Positions 1-9,342 of a stretch of DNA of 64,000 nucleotides are shown in pieces. The position numbers were made by a program, and so were the translations under genes. How positions within the stretch are numbered: position 1 is the first letter of the stretch; each line of letters starts with the position of its first letter. Under the pieces are notes generated by a model. It was given only the letters and a program-made list of their open reading frames with translations, did no database searches and was not told where the DNA came from. The stretch is from R-RK-3 sp963842775. Lineage in GTDB: Bacteria > Pseudomonadota > Alphaproteobacteria > Rhizobiales > Rhodomicrobiaceae. The stretch lies in assembly GCA_963842775.1 (NCBI GenBank), contig CAWJHQ010000013.1, forward strand, positions 124,001-188,000, in the 5' to 3' direction.

Positions 1-1129
1 CCTCCATGAAGCGCTCATAGCGCTCGGCCTTCAGCTCCTCGGGGATCTGGCCCTCGAGCGCGCGCGAGCCGGCGCCCTCGACATTTTCATATTTGAAGCA
101 GCCGACGCGGGCGAGCCGCGCCTCCTTCAGCCAGTCGAGCAGCAGGGCGAAATCCGCCTCGGTCTCGCCGGGAAAGCCGACGATGAAGGTGGAGCGGATA
201 CCGAGGTCGGGCACGATCTCGCGCCAGCGGGCGATGCGTTCGAGCGTGCGCTCCTGGTTGGCGGGGCGGCGCATGGCCTTCAGCACGGTGGGCGAGGCGT
301 GCTGGAAGGGGATGTCGAGATAGGGGAGGATGCGGCCCTCGGCCATCAGCGGCAGCACCTCGTCGACATGGGGGTATGGGTAGACGTAATGCAGGCGGAC
401 CCAGGCGCCGAGGCTGCCCAGCGCCGCGCAGAGGTCGTAGAAGCGCGCCTTGAGCGGGTTGCCCTGCCATTCGCTGGCGGCGAATTTGAGGTCGATGCCA
501 TAGGCGCTGGTGTCCTGGCTGATGACCAGCAGCTCGCGCACGCCGCGTTCGACAAGCTGTTCGGCCTCCTGCATCACGTCGGCGGCCTGGCGGCTGGCGA
601 GCACGCCGCGCAATTGCGGGATGATGCAGAAGCTGCATTTGTTGTTGCAGCCCTCGGAGATCTTCACATAGGCGTAGTGGTCGGGCGTCAGGCGCAGGCC
701 GGCGGGCGGAACGAGGTCGAGGAAGGCGGCATGCGGCGCGGGCGCGGCCTTGCGCACGGCCTCCATCACCGCCTCATATTGATGCGGCCCGGTGACGGCG
801 AGCACGTCGGGGAAGGCGGCGCGGATGCGCTTGTCCTCGACGCCGAAACAGCCGGTGACCACGACGCGGCCGTTCTCGGCCATCGCCTCGCCGATCGCGT
901 CGAGGCTTTCGGCCTTGGCGCTGTCGAGAAAGCCGCAAGTGTTGACGACCACCACATCCGCGCCGTCATAGCTGGGGGCGATCTCATAGCCCTCCGCGCG
1001 CAGGCGGGTGATGATGCGCTCCGAATCCACCAGCGCTTTGGCGCAGCCCAGGCTGACGAAGCCGACCTTGGGGGCGGCATTCGATGAGGGCTTCGGCTTG
1101 GCGCGGGGCGCCGTCAAAATATCCGTCAT
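1..1129 (-). CDS. rimO: Ribosomal protein S12 methylthiotransferase RimO (3' end outside window)
   Basis: Radical-SAM enzyme that adds a methylthio group to an aspartate of ribosomal protein S12. About 376 residues are visible; the C-terminal TRAM end lies beyond the left edge. The N-terminal domain carries the RimO-type signature VSLGCAKALVDSE with further cysteines in NTCGF and GCFG. The radical-SAM cluster motif is in EGCNNKCSFCIIP (Cx3Cx2C). The signature separates it from the tRNA enzyme MiaB, the main alternative. The ATG at 1129 overlaps the stop of the upstream yugP-like gene as ATGA, so the two are translationally coupled, last in an asmA-yugP-rimO run. No frame break was seen in the visible part. 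Confidence 0.93.
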   Translation of the reverse strand, partial: MTDILTAPRAKPKPSSNAAPKVGFVSLGCAKALVDSERIITRLRAEGYEIAPSYDGADVVVVNTCGFLDSAKAESLDAIGEAMAENGRVVVTGCFGVEDKRIRAAFPDVLAVTGPHQYEAVMEAVRKAAPAPHAAFLDLVPPAGLRLTPDHYAYVKISEGCNNKCSFCIIPQLRGVLASRQAADVMQEAEQLVERGVRELLVISQDTSAYGIDLKFAASEWQGNPLKARFYDLCAALGSLGAWVRLHYVYPYPHVDEVLPLMAEGRILPYLDIPFQHASPTVLKAMRRPANQERTLERIARWREIVPDLGIRSTFIVGFPGETEADFALLLDWLKEARLARVGCFKYENVEGAGSRALEGQIPEELKAERYERFME

Positions 1130-1809
1130 ATGCGAAGAACTCTCAGCCAGCGGGCGATGTTGATCAAGCTCATAAACGCCGCCGCGACATAGGTAAAGGC
1201 AGCCGCGCGCAAAATGCTGCGGGCGCCGGGCAAATCGCGTTCCGGGATATAGCGCCCCGCCTGGAGGACAGGCAAGGCGCGATTGAAGCTGGCGTCGAAT
1301 TCCACCGGCAGCGCGGAAAGCTGCAGCACCACGCCGAAGCCCAGAATGAGCAGGCCGAGACCGAATTGGAGCAGCAGCACGCCGGGATGGCGCAGCAGAA
1401 TCAGGACCAGCGGCGCCACGAGCATGACGATGCCGCCGGTGCGCTCGATAATGATCGCCGTTTTCGCCAATCGTGTACGGGTCTTCAGCAGGCGCGATCC
1501 GGTCGCATCCTGCATCGCGTGGCCGACCTCATGCGCGGCGATCACGGCGGCGCTAAGCGAGCGGCCGTGGAAACGGTTCGGCATCAGGCGGACGGCCTTC
1601 AATTCCGGGTCGTAATGGTCGCCCTGCGCGGTTTCCTCCACCTTGACGGCGGTAAGGCCCATGCCGTCCAGCAGATGGCGGGCCAGTTCGCCGCCGGTGC
1701 CGGGGAAGTCGGGGCGATGGGTGCCGTGGCGCCAGATGACGGCGCGCACCCACAGGCTGGGCAGCACGGCGAGAGCGATAATGAACAGCAATCCGAGAAT
1801 GACCGGCAC
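1126..1809 (-). CDS. YugP-type zinc-dependent membrane protease
   Basis: A 227-residue membrane protein of the YugP / Zn_peptidase_2 family. Residues 93-97 are HEVGH, the HExxH zinc motif, preceded by an N-terminal transmembrane helix (residues about 3-22) and followed by two hydrophobic segments near 128-165 and one near 205-220. The length matches the family (about 225-230). Substrates are not well known; the active site is presumed to face the membrane or periplasm. It lies 45 bp after the asmA-like gene and overlaps rimO by 4 bp (ATGA), so it is probably the middle gene of an operon. The family assignment is firm; the biological role is not. Confidence 0.88.
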   Translation of the reverse strand: MPVILGLLFIIALAVLPSLWVRAVIWRHGTHRPDFPGTGGELARHLLDGMGLTAVKVEETAQGDHYDPELKAVRLMPNRFHGRSLSAAVIAAHEVGHAMQDATGSRLLKTRTRLAKTAIIIERTGGIVMLVAPLVLILLRHPGVLLLQFGLGLLILGFGVVLQLSALPVEFDASFNRALPVLQAGRYIPERDLPGARSILRAAAFTYVAAAFMSLINIARWLRVLRI

Positions 1810-1854
1810 GGCGCCTTCACCTCCGAATATCGATCGGCCAGGGCCGGCCCGCGA

Positions 1855-3667
1855 CTATTGCTTCGGCGCCTCGCCTTCAGGCTCCTTGTGCTTTTTCTTC
1901 TTTTTTCCAAAGAGCGAGTCGATCGCCTTGCCGAACTCCTCCGCCTTGATCTTACCGTCGGTGAATTTCTCGACGGATTTGCCGAACAGTTTGGCCGTGC
2001 CGGCGAGCCCGTCGGCATCCTTCAGCGCATTCTCGACGTCGGGGCGGATCTCGGGCTTGTCCCAATTCCCCTTGATGATCAGCGGCATCGTCAGGCTCGC
2101 CTCATCTTCCGGCGCGGGTGGCGGTGTCGTCGCCGCCGCCTGCTCCGCGCGCGCGGTCACCTTGGTCTTCAGCCGGTATTCCAGGCGCTGGCGCGGAATA
2201 TCGGTCTTGCCCTCGCCGCTGACGGCGATGTTCGGTCCCGTAAGGGTGAGGTCCTTGGTTTCGGCGATGCCGTTCACAATGGTGAAATTGGCGTCGAGCC
2301 GGTCGAATTGCGTGCGCCGGCCGGCCTCGCGCCGCCAATTGCCGAGTCTCGCCCTCCTTCGCCTTGGCGACGATCAGCGGCAGGTCCAGCCCCTCGATGG
2401 CGCCGTTCGCGACCGACAATCGGGCCTTGCCGGTGAGCGTCGCGGCGAGGTCCTCGGGCGTCTTGCCGCCGCCAGCGATCTCCATCGAAGCGTCCGCCTT
2501 GCCGGACAGCCAGTCGAAGCCGGATACGCCCTGGGTCAGCGCCAGGCTGTCGACATTGGTCATTTCGAACGAGCCTGCCAGCACGGCGTCCTTCTGGCGG
2601 GCGTCGAGCGTGAGCTTGCCTTGCGCCTGACCGCCATGCAGCGCGAGATTGTCGAGCTTTGCCCGGACATTGCCGTCGAAATCGGCGAATACGGACAGGT
2701 CGCCTTCGGCCCCTGTCGCGGTGATCTTCCCGTCCGCCAGGATGAGCTCCTGATCCGACACTTCGAGGCGGCCGGTCAGCGCCGCGCCGTCATAGCGCGC
2801 CAAGCGTGGCCGGATTGCCGCCGGTCCAGCGGCTGAGCGCCGCGCCCGATTTCACATCGACCGTCGCCGATCCGGAAAATTGCGGCCTGCCGCGCCAGGA
2901 GAACACTCCGCCGAGATTGGCCTGCATCGCATCCGAGCGGATGTCGAGACGCAAGGGCGCCGAGCGGTCGGTGCGCCCATCGGAGGGTGTGGCCGTGGCG
3001 TGCAAGGCTCAGCGGCTGGCCCTGAAATTTCAGTCCGCCTTCCAGCGTGACGGGGCCGGAGCGCTCGCCGCTGCGCAAGGACAGATCGAAATCCTCGATC
3101 TCGAATTTCCGGCGGCGGACCTCGTCATGATAGGAGAGCGATCCGTTGATGATATCGATGTCGATGGAGGGCAGAGCCTTCGGCTCGCGCGCCGGTTCGA
3201 TCAGCGCGGCGGTGGTCTGCACGATGCTGCGAACCATCTCCCAATGCCGCAAGCCGGACATGCGCTCTATCCGGCATGAGCCCGGTCAGATCCCAATTGC
3301 TGCGGCCGGAGGCATCGACATGGAACAGCATCGACGGATTCTCGATCGTCACCTTGGCGACCTGAAGCCGCTTGCCGAACAGCGATGACGGCTTCAGCGC
3401 GGTAAAGATGCGGTCGGCCCGGATCATCGGCGCGTTGGCGAAACTGCCGGGCAGACGCACGCTGACGCCTTCGACCGAAATGCCGAGACGCGGGAAAACC
3501 GCAAGGCTGAGGCGTCGTGCGTCCTGCAGGTACAGGCCGGTTTCCTGTGCGAGCAGCCGTCCGAGCTGGCGCTGAACGAAGGGCTGGGGGACGAGATAGG
3601 GAAGCAGAAACACCGCGGCGGCCATCAAGGCCACTAACACACTGATCGCGGCGAAAAATCTTTTCAT
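1855..3667 (-). CDS. AsmA-family envelope protein, interrupted by four frame breaks
   Basis: AsmA-family protein, a group linked to outer-membrane biogenesis and phospholipid transport. The first frame gives an N-terminal anchor (MKRFFAAISVLVALMAAAVF) and an AsmA N-terminal region. The reading then continues in other frames at about 3271-3274, 3004-3005, 2802-2803 and 2344-2350. Removing one base at each site gives a single 602-residue protein (1813 nt minus 4 divides by 3) with a typical AsmA C-terminal half, including FDRLDANFTIVNGIAE and a Lys-rich tail. Each break sits at a run of two or more identical bases or a near-repeat, so sequencing error is more likely than real decay. First gene of the asmA-yugP-rimO run. 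Confidence 0.8.
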
Positions 3668-3742
3668 GATCCGTGCCGCTCCTTCCAGTATGACGGGCGA
3701 GCATAGTATAGCGCAGTTTGCAGCGCTTCGGCGGCGCTCGCT

Positions 3743-4347
3743 CTATTGTGAGCCGCGAGCCCTCTGCAATTTCCCACGCGGTCCGGTCAAGCCGATAGAT
3801 GAATGAGGGCACATAGCGGCCAAGCTGAACGGATTTGATCCGGCCATGTCCGACGCGCCGCATCCCGGTTCCTTCCAGCACGCGCTGAGAGGCCATATTC
3901 GACGTGCGCGCACTGGCCGCCACGGCTGTCACGCCGCTTCGGGAAAAGGCAAGCTGGATCATTGCGCGGGCGGCTTCGGAGGCAAATCCCCGGCGCCGAT
4001 AGGGCTTGGCGACCCAATAGCCGATGGTCGGTATGCCGTTCTCCTTCACGGTGATCCCGACAGCGCCGGCAATGAGGCGAGGATTGGATCGCAGCGTCAG
4101 CAGATACGGCATGTGGAACGAAGGCCCCGCCGCCCTATGAATCGGCCGCGATCCACCTCCGCCCCGAGATGACCGGATAGGGATAGCGGATGAGACCCGT
4201 GTTCTGCGCGATAGCCGGGTCGTTGATCAGCCGGGAGATCGCGACGAGATCGGCCGCGACAGGCACGCGCAAGATAAGCCGCCGCGTGTGAATCGGCGCG
4301 CGCAGCGCTTCCGCCGTAAGCTCCTCAGCCATGCCGCCCGTCTGCAT
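3743..4347 (-). CDS. GNAT-family N-acetyltransferase (RimJ/RimL-like), frameshifted
   Basis: N-acetyltransferase of the RimJ/RimL type that would move an acetyl group from acetyl-CoA to a protein N-terminus or small molecule. The N-terminal part (TRRLILRVP, then a strand-helix segment up to WIAADS) is in one frame; the acetyl-CoA-binding part (IGYWVAKPYRRRGFASEA and the conserved SNMASQRVLEGTGM) is in another. The break is near 4137-4141. The downstream frame also fails to stop and runs into the asmA gene, which suggests a second lost base; removing two bases would end it at 3743 with about 200 residues, normal for the family. The 3' end is therefore inferred. Starts at 4347 or 4332 are both possible. 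A GNAT gene after rpmA is common in Rhizobiales. Confidence 0.75.
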
Positions 4348-4373
4348 TGGCGCACCGTGCACCGCGCGGCAGC

Positions 4374-4643
4374 TTAGGCCTCTGCGCCTTCGCTGCCCAC
4401 GACCGATATGTAGACCTTGCCGCTGCCGCGTGCCTGGAATTGCACCTGGCCTTCCTGCACGGCGAAAATCGTATGGTCCCTGCCGATGTCGACGCCGGTG
4501 CCGGGATGCCATTTCGTGCCGCGCTGGCGCACGATGATGTTGCCGGGAATGACGCGCTCGCCGCCATACTTCTTGACGCCGAGACGCCGACCGGCCGAGT
4601 CGCGGCCGTTGCGGGACGAGCCGCCTGCTTTCTTATGTGCCAT
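4374..4643 (-). CDS. rpmA: 50S ribosomal protein L27
   Basis: Large-subunit ribosomal protein bL27, 89 residues, complete. It begins MAHKKAGGSSRNGRDS, the conserved N-terminus that reaches toward the peptidyl-transferase centre, and contains the typical GTKWHPGTGVDIGRDHT segment. It follows rplU by 11 bp, the usual rplU-rpmA pair, and is probably co-transcribed from the promoter at 5441-5468. No abnormality was seen. Confidence 0.97.
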   Translation of the reverse strand: MAHKKAGGSSRNGRDSAGRRLGVKKYGGERVIPGNIIVRQRGTKWHPGTGVDIGRDHTIFAVQEGQVQFQARGSGKVYISVVGSEGAEA

Positions 4644-4654
4644 GATCCGGCTCC

Positions 4655-5306
4655 TTACTTCTTCGGCTTGTCCGCGGCCTTCTCGGCTGCTTCCTGGTCA
4701 ACCTTGGCGCGCGGCGGCTTGCCGGCGATAAGATCCTTGGCCTGCTCGACCCATTCCTCGCGCTCGATGCGGCCCTTGAAGGCCAGCTCATCATCGATCC
4801 GCTCGATTTCGGCGGGAGTCCATTCGGCGATCTGCTTGAGCGAGGTGACGCCCTGCGCCGCCAGCTTCTTCTCAAGGGCCGGACCGACGCCGGCGATGAG
4901 CTTGACGTCATCGTTGAACTCGGCGGCCTTCGCCTTTTTTCGACTCCCCAGCGGCGGGCTTGGCCTTCGCTGCGGCCTTCTTCGGCTTCGCGCCGCCGGT
5001 CAGGATTTCCGTCACCCGAATCATCGTCAGCGATTGACGATGGCCATTCTTACGGCGGTAGTTCTGACGGCGCTTTTTCTTGAAGATGATGATCTTTTCG
5101 CCGCGATGCTGCTCGACCAGTTCCGCCGCGACGGATGCGCCGGCGACCAGCGGAGCGCCAAGCTGCGGCTCACCATCGCCGCCGACAAGCAGGACCTCGC
5201 CGAATTCTACCGTATCACCGGCTTTGCCTGGAATTTTTTCGATGTCCAGAACATCGTCCGGTGCAACCCGGTATTGTTTGCCGCCTGTGCGAATGACAGC
5301 GTACAT
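4655..5306 (-). CDS. rplU: 50S ribosomal protein L21 with C-terminal helix-hairpin-helix extension, one frame break
   Basis: Ribosomal protein bL21 (MYAVIRTGGKQYRV..., with the conserved FKKKRRQNYRRKNGHRQ segment) covers about the first 105 residues. An Ala/Lys-rich linker follows, then a C-terminal domain with LIAGVGPALEKKLAAQG, a helix-hairpin-helix-like motif, ending KPKK. The frame breaks in a run of six A on the coding strand at 4935-4940; with five A the gene reads through to 4655 as 216 residues. Such extensions occur in rhizobial L21 proteins. The uncorrected frame stops at 4908 after a short unrelated tail. rplU is essential in most bacteria, so an error in the run is the simplest explanation. 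Confidence 0.9.
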
Positions 5307-5688
5307 GATCGTGACCTTTTCCTGTCTTCACGCGCCCATCGGCGCCGCGGCAAAAGCCGTGGACTTGATCGCCATTGTTGACTATGAGCCTGGGGCAGCG
5401 CACCTTGCGCGGGCCGAGCAAAGCTCGCCGCGTGGGGCGCACTATAAGGATGCGCAAGGTCTTGTCAATCCCGGCAACCTCCGGATTTCGCCGGGGCTCC
5501 AGGGTCCTTCCGCCATCCTTTGCCGTGCACCGATATACGCCTTAACCAAACACGATCCAGCGCTGGCAACGAACCTCCGCCTGCACTAAAGTGCCGAGCA
5601 ACTCGGGGGAAGGGAAAGCGGCAATGCAACGGGGCTGCATCTGGAGGCATATTCCTTGCGGCAGGATTGATCGTCTGGAGGCCTTGTC
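5307..5688. other. Intergenic region between rplU and soxX
   Basis: About 380 bp between divergent genes. It holds the leader and promoter of rplU-rpmA and a GGAGG ribosome-binding site just before soxX. I see no convincing extra gene, tRNA or riboswitch, and no clear promoter for soxX. Confidence 0.6.
5441..5468 (-). promoter_or_regulatory. Sigma70-type promoter of rplU-rpmA
   Basis: On the minus strand a perfect -35 box TTGACA (5463-5468) is followed by a 16-bp spacer and a -10 box TATAGT (5441-5446). It lies about 135 bp upstream of the rplU start, so a leader of roughly 130 nt is expected. This is the best match to a housekeeping promoter that I saw in the window. Confidence 0.75.
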
Positions 5689-6210
5689 GTGAACAGGACA
5701 ATGATTTGGCTGGGCCGAGCGGGGCTCGCTTTTGCCGGGATGGGACTGGCCGCCATTTCGGGCGGGGCCAACGCCCTCGAATGCAAGCCGAAGACGGCCG
5801 GCTATTTTCAGCAAATGGCGGCCTTTGCCAGCAAAGCACCGTCACCCGCAGAACTTGTAGGCATCGTCCAGTCGCTGACCGGCTCGATCGGCGACCCCGC
5901 GCGCGGCCGCGTGGTCATGATCGACAAGGAAAAAGGTAATTGTCTCGCGTGCCATCGCGTGCCTGCGCTGGGCGAGGAGCCTGCGCATGGCGATCTCGGC
6001 CCCAACCTCAACGGCGTCGGCGGGCGCTTTACCGAGGCGCAGCTTCGGCAGATCATCGTCGACCCAAAGGTGCTTTTTCCCAACACGGTCATGCCTGCGT
6101 TCCACATCTCCCCGGACTTTCAGCGCGTTCCGCAAAATCTCGCGGCGAACACCGTGCTGGCCCCGGGCGAGGTCGAAGACGTCATCGCATTTCTGAAAAA
6201 CCTGCGATGA
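5689..6210 (+). CDS. soxX: Sulfur-oxidation c-type cytochrome SoxX
   Basis: Small periplasmic monohaem cytochrome c that pairs with SoxA; the SoxXA complex links thiosulfate oxidatively to the carrier SoxYZ. 173 residues with a signal peptide (charged start, hydrophobic to about residue 29). One haem site CLACH at residues 85-89, followed by a conserved DLGPNLNGVGGRFTEAQLRQ region and a late Met (TVMPAFH) suited as distal ligand. I chose the GTG at 5689 because GGAGG stands 8 nt upstream; an ATG lies at 5701. soxA follows after 19 bp. No soxYZ, soxB or soxCD lies in the window. Confidence 0.93.
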   Translation: MNRTMIWLGRAGLAFAGMGLAAISGGANALECKPKTAGYFQQMAAFASKAPSPAELVGIVQSLTGSIGDPARGRVVMIDKEKGNCLACHRVPALGEEPAHGDLGPNLNGVGGRFTEAQLRQIIVDPKVLFPNTVMPAFHISPDFQRVPQNLAANTVLAPGEVEDVIAFLKNLR

Positions 6211-6229
6211 CCGGGCGGGGCGCGTCACG

Positions 6230-7063
6230 ATGAACAAGACGAACGGGATCCGTCTGGCTGCCGCGCTCGGCCTCGCGATGACGTTGCTGTCGATTTTCGA
6301 AGCCGGCACGGCTGCTCAGGAACGCAAATCCATACAGCCGAAGGACCGGGAAAACCCACTCAACAAGCTGATATCAGGATATTATTTCAGTTCGCTGGAA
6401 ACCCGCTCGCTGCAGGATGACGACTTCGACAACCCCGGATTCCGCTGGGTTCAGCAGGGGGAAGCTCTTTGGGCCAAGACGGAGGGCGGCGCGCAGAAAG
6501 CCTGCTCATCCTGCCACGGCAGCGCCAGCGACGCGATGCGGGGCAAAGCGGCGACCTATCCCAAATTCGAAGGGGGCACAGGCCGGCTCATCAATTTCGA
6601 GCAGCGCATCAACAAATGCCGCGAAGAAAAAATGCAGGCTTCGCCTTGGGCGTACGGTTCCGATGAACTGCTTGCGATGACGGCCTATTTGCGGATGCAG
6701 TCACGGGGAGTTCCCGTCAATGTCCGAATTGACGGTTTGGCGAAACCCGACTTCAATGCCGGCAAGCAACTCTATAATAGCCGCATCGGCCAGCTCGGCA
6801 TGTCCTGCGCGCTGTGTCACAACAGGCATTATGGGCAGTCCCTCCGAGGCGTATTGATCAGCCAAGGTCACTCGAATGGCTTTCCCACCTATCAGGCCGA
6901 GGCGAAGAAATTCGTTTCCCTGCATGGCAGGTTCGATGCCTGTTTCAGCCTGATGCGGGCGGAACCTTTCGCGGCCGGCTCCACGGACTATATCGCCCTG
7001 GAACTCTATCTCGCCTGGCGCGGGAATGGCCTGCCGATCGAGGCGCCCGCCGTCCGTCCCTGA
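6230..7063 (+). CDS. soxA: Sulfur-oxidation cytochrome SoxA (dihaem form)
   Basis: Periplasmic SoxA, partner of SoxX. 277 residues with a signal peptide ending near TAAQ (residue about 29). Two haem motifs are present: CSSCH at residues 92-96 and CALCH at 193-197, so it is the dihaem type. The cysteine at about residue 238 (GRFDACF, followed by MRAEPF) is at the position of the active-site cysteine persulfide known in this family. Its frame is intact. The pair sits alone between rplU and thiD, an unusual setting because soxXA normally lies with soxYZ and soxB. Confidence 0.95.
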   Translation: MNKTNGIRLAAALGLAMTLLSIFEAGTAAQERKSIQPKDRENPLNKLISGYYFSSLETRSLQDDDFDNPGFRWVQQGEALWAKTEGGAQKACSSCHGSASDAMRGKAATYPKFEGGTGRLINFEQRINKCREEKMQASPWAYGSDELLAMTAYLRMQSRGVPVNVRIDGLAKPDFNAGKQLYNSRIGQLGMSCALCHNRHYGQSLRGVLISQGHSNGFPTYQAEAKKFVSLHGRFDACFSLMRAEPFAAGSTDYIALELYLAWRGNGLPIEAPAVRP

Positions 7064-7194
7064 CCCGCTTCGGATTGAGTGGATGCGCGGGCGCTACAAT
7101 AGGTTGCGATTTCATTGCACCAGCGACACAAGCTGTGCGCATTTTCACTAGCACGCTCGCAGCGCGGCCTCGCAGAGCTTATCTAAATCCGACC

Positions 7195-8007
7195 ATGAAA
7201 ACGCCAATAGCCCTCACAATTGCAGGCTCGGATTCCTCCGGCGGCGCCGGCATCCAGGCCGATCTGAAGACCTTCTCCGCACTGGGGGTCTACGGCGCCT
7301 CGGTGATCACAGCGCTGACCGCCCAGAATACGACCGGCGTCAGCGCCATCCACGCCGTGCCGGCCGATTTCATTCGCGCGCAAATGGACGCCGTCTTCGC
7401 CGATCTCGCCATCAGCGCGGTGAAGATCGGGATGCTCGGCAATGAAGCAGCGATCCTTGCCGTTGCTGACACACTTGGCCGATGGCAGGGCCCTCCGATC
7501 ATCCTCGATCCCGTGATGGTCGCCGGAAGCGGCGATCCGCTGCTCGACCCGGGCGCGGAATTCGCCTTGCGGGCTCACCTCCTGCCGATCGCGCAGATCG
7601 TCACGCCCAATATTCCGGAGGCGGCCCGGCTGCTCGGCGCAGCCGAGGCGGTCGACGAGACGATGATGGTGCGCCAGGGCGAACTGTTGCTTTCTCTTGG
7701 GCCCAAAGCCGTTCTCATGAAAGGGGGGCATGGTGGAGGGCGGGAAGCCGTCGATATCTTCCTCGATGGCACCAATATCGTCCGGCTGGCCGCCGATCGA
7801 ATCAGAACGAAGAACACCCATGGCACGGGCTGCACCCTGGCTGCCGCAATCGCGGCTTTCCTGGCCAGGGGCGGCACAATGCTTGACGCCGTTCGGGAGG
7901 CCAAGGTGTATCTGACCAACGCGCTGATCCAGGCTGACGATCTGGCCATCGGGCACGGCCGGGGGCCGGTCCATCATTTCCACGCGCTGTGGCCGAAAAT
8001 CGCCTGA
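7195..8007 (+). CDS. thiD: Hydroxymethylpyrimidine / phosphomethylpyrimidine kinase
   Basis: Thiamine biosynthesis kinase that phosphorylates HMP and then HMP-P before coupling to the thiazole unit. 270 residues, the usual length. It begins MKTPIALTIAGSDSSGGAGIQ, the substrate-binding start of ThiD, and carries the ribokinase-like C-terminal motif NTHGTGCTLAAAIAA with the catalytic aspartate position substituted as in the family (GTGC). ATG 7195 is used because the upstream open frame has no family similarity. No other thi genes are adjacent. I looked for a TPP riboswitch upstream and found none. Confidence 0.94.
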   Translation: MKTPIALTIAGSDSSGGAGIQADLKTFSALGVYGASVITALTAQNTTGVSAIHAVPADFIRAQMDAVFADLAISAVKIGMLGNEAAILAVADTLGRWQGPPIILDPVMVAGSGDPLLDPGAEFALRAHLLPIAQIVTPNIPEAARLLGAAEAVDETMMVRQGELLLSLGPKAVLMKGGHGGGREAVDIFLDGTNIVRLAADRIRTKNTHGTGCTLAAAIAAFLARGGTMLDAVREAKVYLTNALIQADDLAIGHGRGPVHHFHALWPKIA

Positions 8008-8209
8008 TGCCAAAAATCATGGCACGAGGAGCACACTCAGGTTTTCGGACGGCGCGACGCTGCCTATCTTAACGGCCATTGCGGCGGAATCAGGCAGAAT
8101 GCCGAAGGAGCGGAACTTTGCATTCGCTAAGCCATTGCCGCCGGACGAGCATTGGTGCATTGGACATCGACGGCCTTCGGGCTCAGGGAACATCATAGGC
8201 AAAGGTTTC

Positions 8210-8731
8210 ATGAAAATGGCACATGTCTTCAATCTGGGCCTCGCAGGCCTTGCCGTACTGGCCGTCACGGCCGGCACGTCGATTAACTCTGTTGCCGAGG
8301 CATGTAGCCCGCAGGCTCAGTCGCTGATCAAGAATCTCAATGGCGCATGGCGCGGTTCGGGCACCGTGAAGCCGATCGGGGGCGCAGAGGAGCGTATTTC
8401 GTGCCGCGTCAATTATGCGGGCAGGACAGCACAGGTATCGCAGAAGATTTCCTGCGCCGGCACCGACTATAAATTTGAGGCGAGCGCCGAGGTCAACTGC
8501 AACGGCGACTCCGTCAGCGGCACCTGGACCGAAAAGGTCGCCAACAATACCGGCAGCGTGAACGGCACCATCAGCGGCGACAGGCTCAATATCGACGTGG
8601 AGGGGCCGAATTTTAAGGGCCGTTTCAATGTGAGGGTCACGGGGGCCTCGAAACATTCGCTGACCATCACGCAGTTCGATCCCGCCGCGGGCCGTGCCGT
8701 ACCGGTGGCAACGATCTCGCTTTCGCGCTAG
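8210..8731 (+). CDS. Exported protein of unknown function
   Basis: 173-residue protein with a clear signal peptide (MKMAHVFNLGLAGLAVLAV... to about residue 31, cleaved before ACSPQ). The mature part is rich in Gly, Ser, Thr and Asn and alternates polar and hydrophobic residues, which suggests an all-beta fold, with three to four cysteines (ACS, ISCRV, ISCAG, VNCNG) that could form disulfides in the periplasm. I do not recognise the family. The start at 8210 is chosen over the longer open frame because it places the signal peptide at the N-terminus; an ATG at 8216 is the alternative. It stands 57 bp ahead of moaB but shows no functional link. Confidence 0.7.
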   Translation: MKMAHVFNLGLAGLAVLAVTAGTSINSVAEACSPQAQSLIKNLNGAWRGSGTVKPIGGAEERISCRVNYAGRTAQVSQKISCAGTDYKFEASAEVNCNGDSVSGTWTEKVANNTGSVNGTISGDRLNIDVEGPNFKGRFNVRVTGASKHSLTITQFDPAAGRAVPVATISLSR

Positions 8732-8788
8732 GCTTAGAGGCTTCCGGAGCGCGCTTGCCGCGCACCGGAATGCAGGCGAGAGGCTAGC

Positions 8789-9334
8789 ATGGCAGGAATT
8801 GACGAGACCCGCACGTTCCAGCCGGTGAGGATTGCGATCCTCACCGTTTCCGACACCCGTAGTGTCGAAGACGACACGTCGGGGGCGCTGCTCGTCGACC
8901 GGCTGACAAAAGCGGGGCACCATCTTGCCGACCGCGCGATCTCGCGGGATGAACCCGCCGACATCCAGGCGGTCATTAGGCGGTGGGCCGCCGACCCCGA
9001 AATCGATGCCATCATCACGACCGGCGGCACCGGCCTGACGGGCCGCGACGTCACGCCCGAGGCGGTGCGTCCGCTGTTCGAAAAGGAAATCGACGGCTTT
9101 TCCGTGCTCATGCACATGATCAGCTTTCAAAAGGTCGGCACTTCGACCGTTCAAGCCCGCTCGCTTGGCGGCGTGATCAACGGCACCTACGTGTTCTGCG
9201 TGCCCGGGTCGCCGGGGGCCTGCCGCGATGCCTGGGACGGCATCCTCAAGATGCAGCTCGATTTTCGCCACCGGCCGTGCAATTTCGTCGAGATCATGCC
9301 GAGGCTCCAGGAGCATCTGAAGTCCGCAAAATAG
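8789..9334 (+). CDS. moaB: Molybdenum cofactor biosynthesis protein B
   Basis: MoaB/MogA-type protein of molybdopterin biosynthesis, thought to adenylylate molybdopterin before metal insertion. 181 residues. It has the MPT-binding fold motif AIITTGGTGLTGRDVTPEA and the later GTYVFCVPGSPGACRDAWD segment. The convergent moaE at 9343-9811 supports the assignment. Its stop is 8 bp from the reconstructed moaE stop, a tail-to-tail arrangement. Confidence 0.93.
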   Translation: MAGIDETRTFQPVRIAILTVSDTRSVEDDTSGALLVDRLTKAGHHLADRAISRDEPADIQAVIRRWAADPEIDAIITTGGTGLTGRDVTPEAVRPLFEKEIDGFSVLMHMISFQKVGTSTVQARSLGGVINGTYVFCVPGSPGACRDAWDGILKMQLDFRHRPCNFVEIMPRLQEHLKSAK

Positions 9335-9342
9335 GGGGCTAC

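Noticed and set aside
4935..4940. Programmed -1 frameshift at a six-A run in rplU
   Set aside because: The frame needed is +1 relative to the normal one (one base must be dropped). The A AAA AAG slippery pattern gives -1, so it does not fit, and the other genes show the same kind of error.
7064..7194. TPP riboswitch upstream of thiD
   Set aside because: I looked for the conserved CTGAGA and ACCCTT-type motifs and did not find them.
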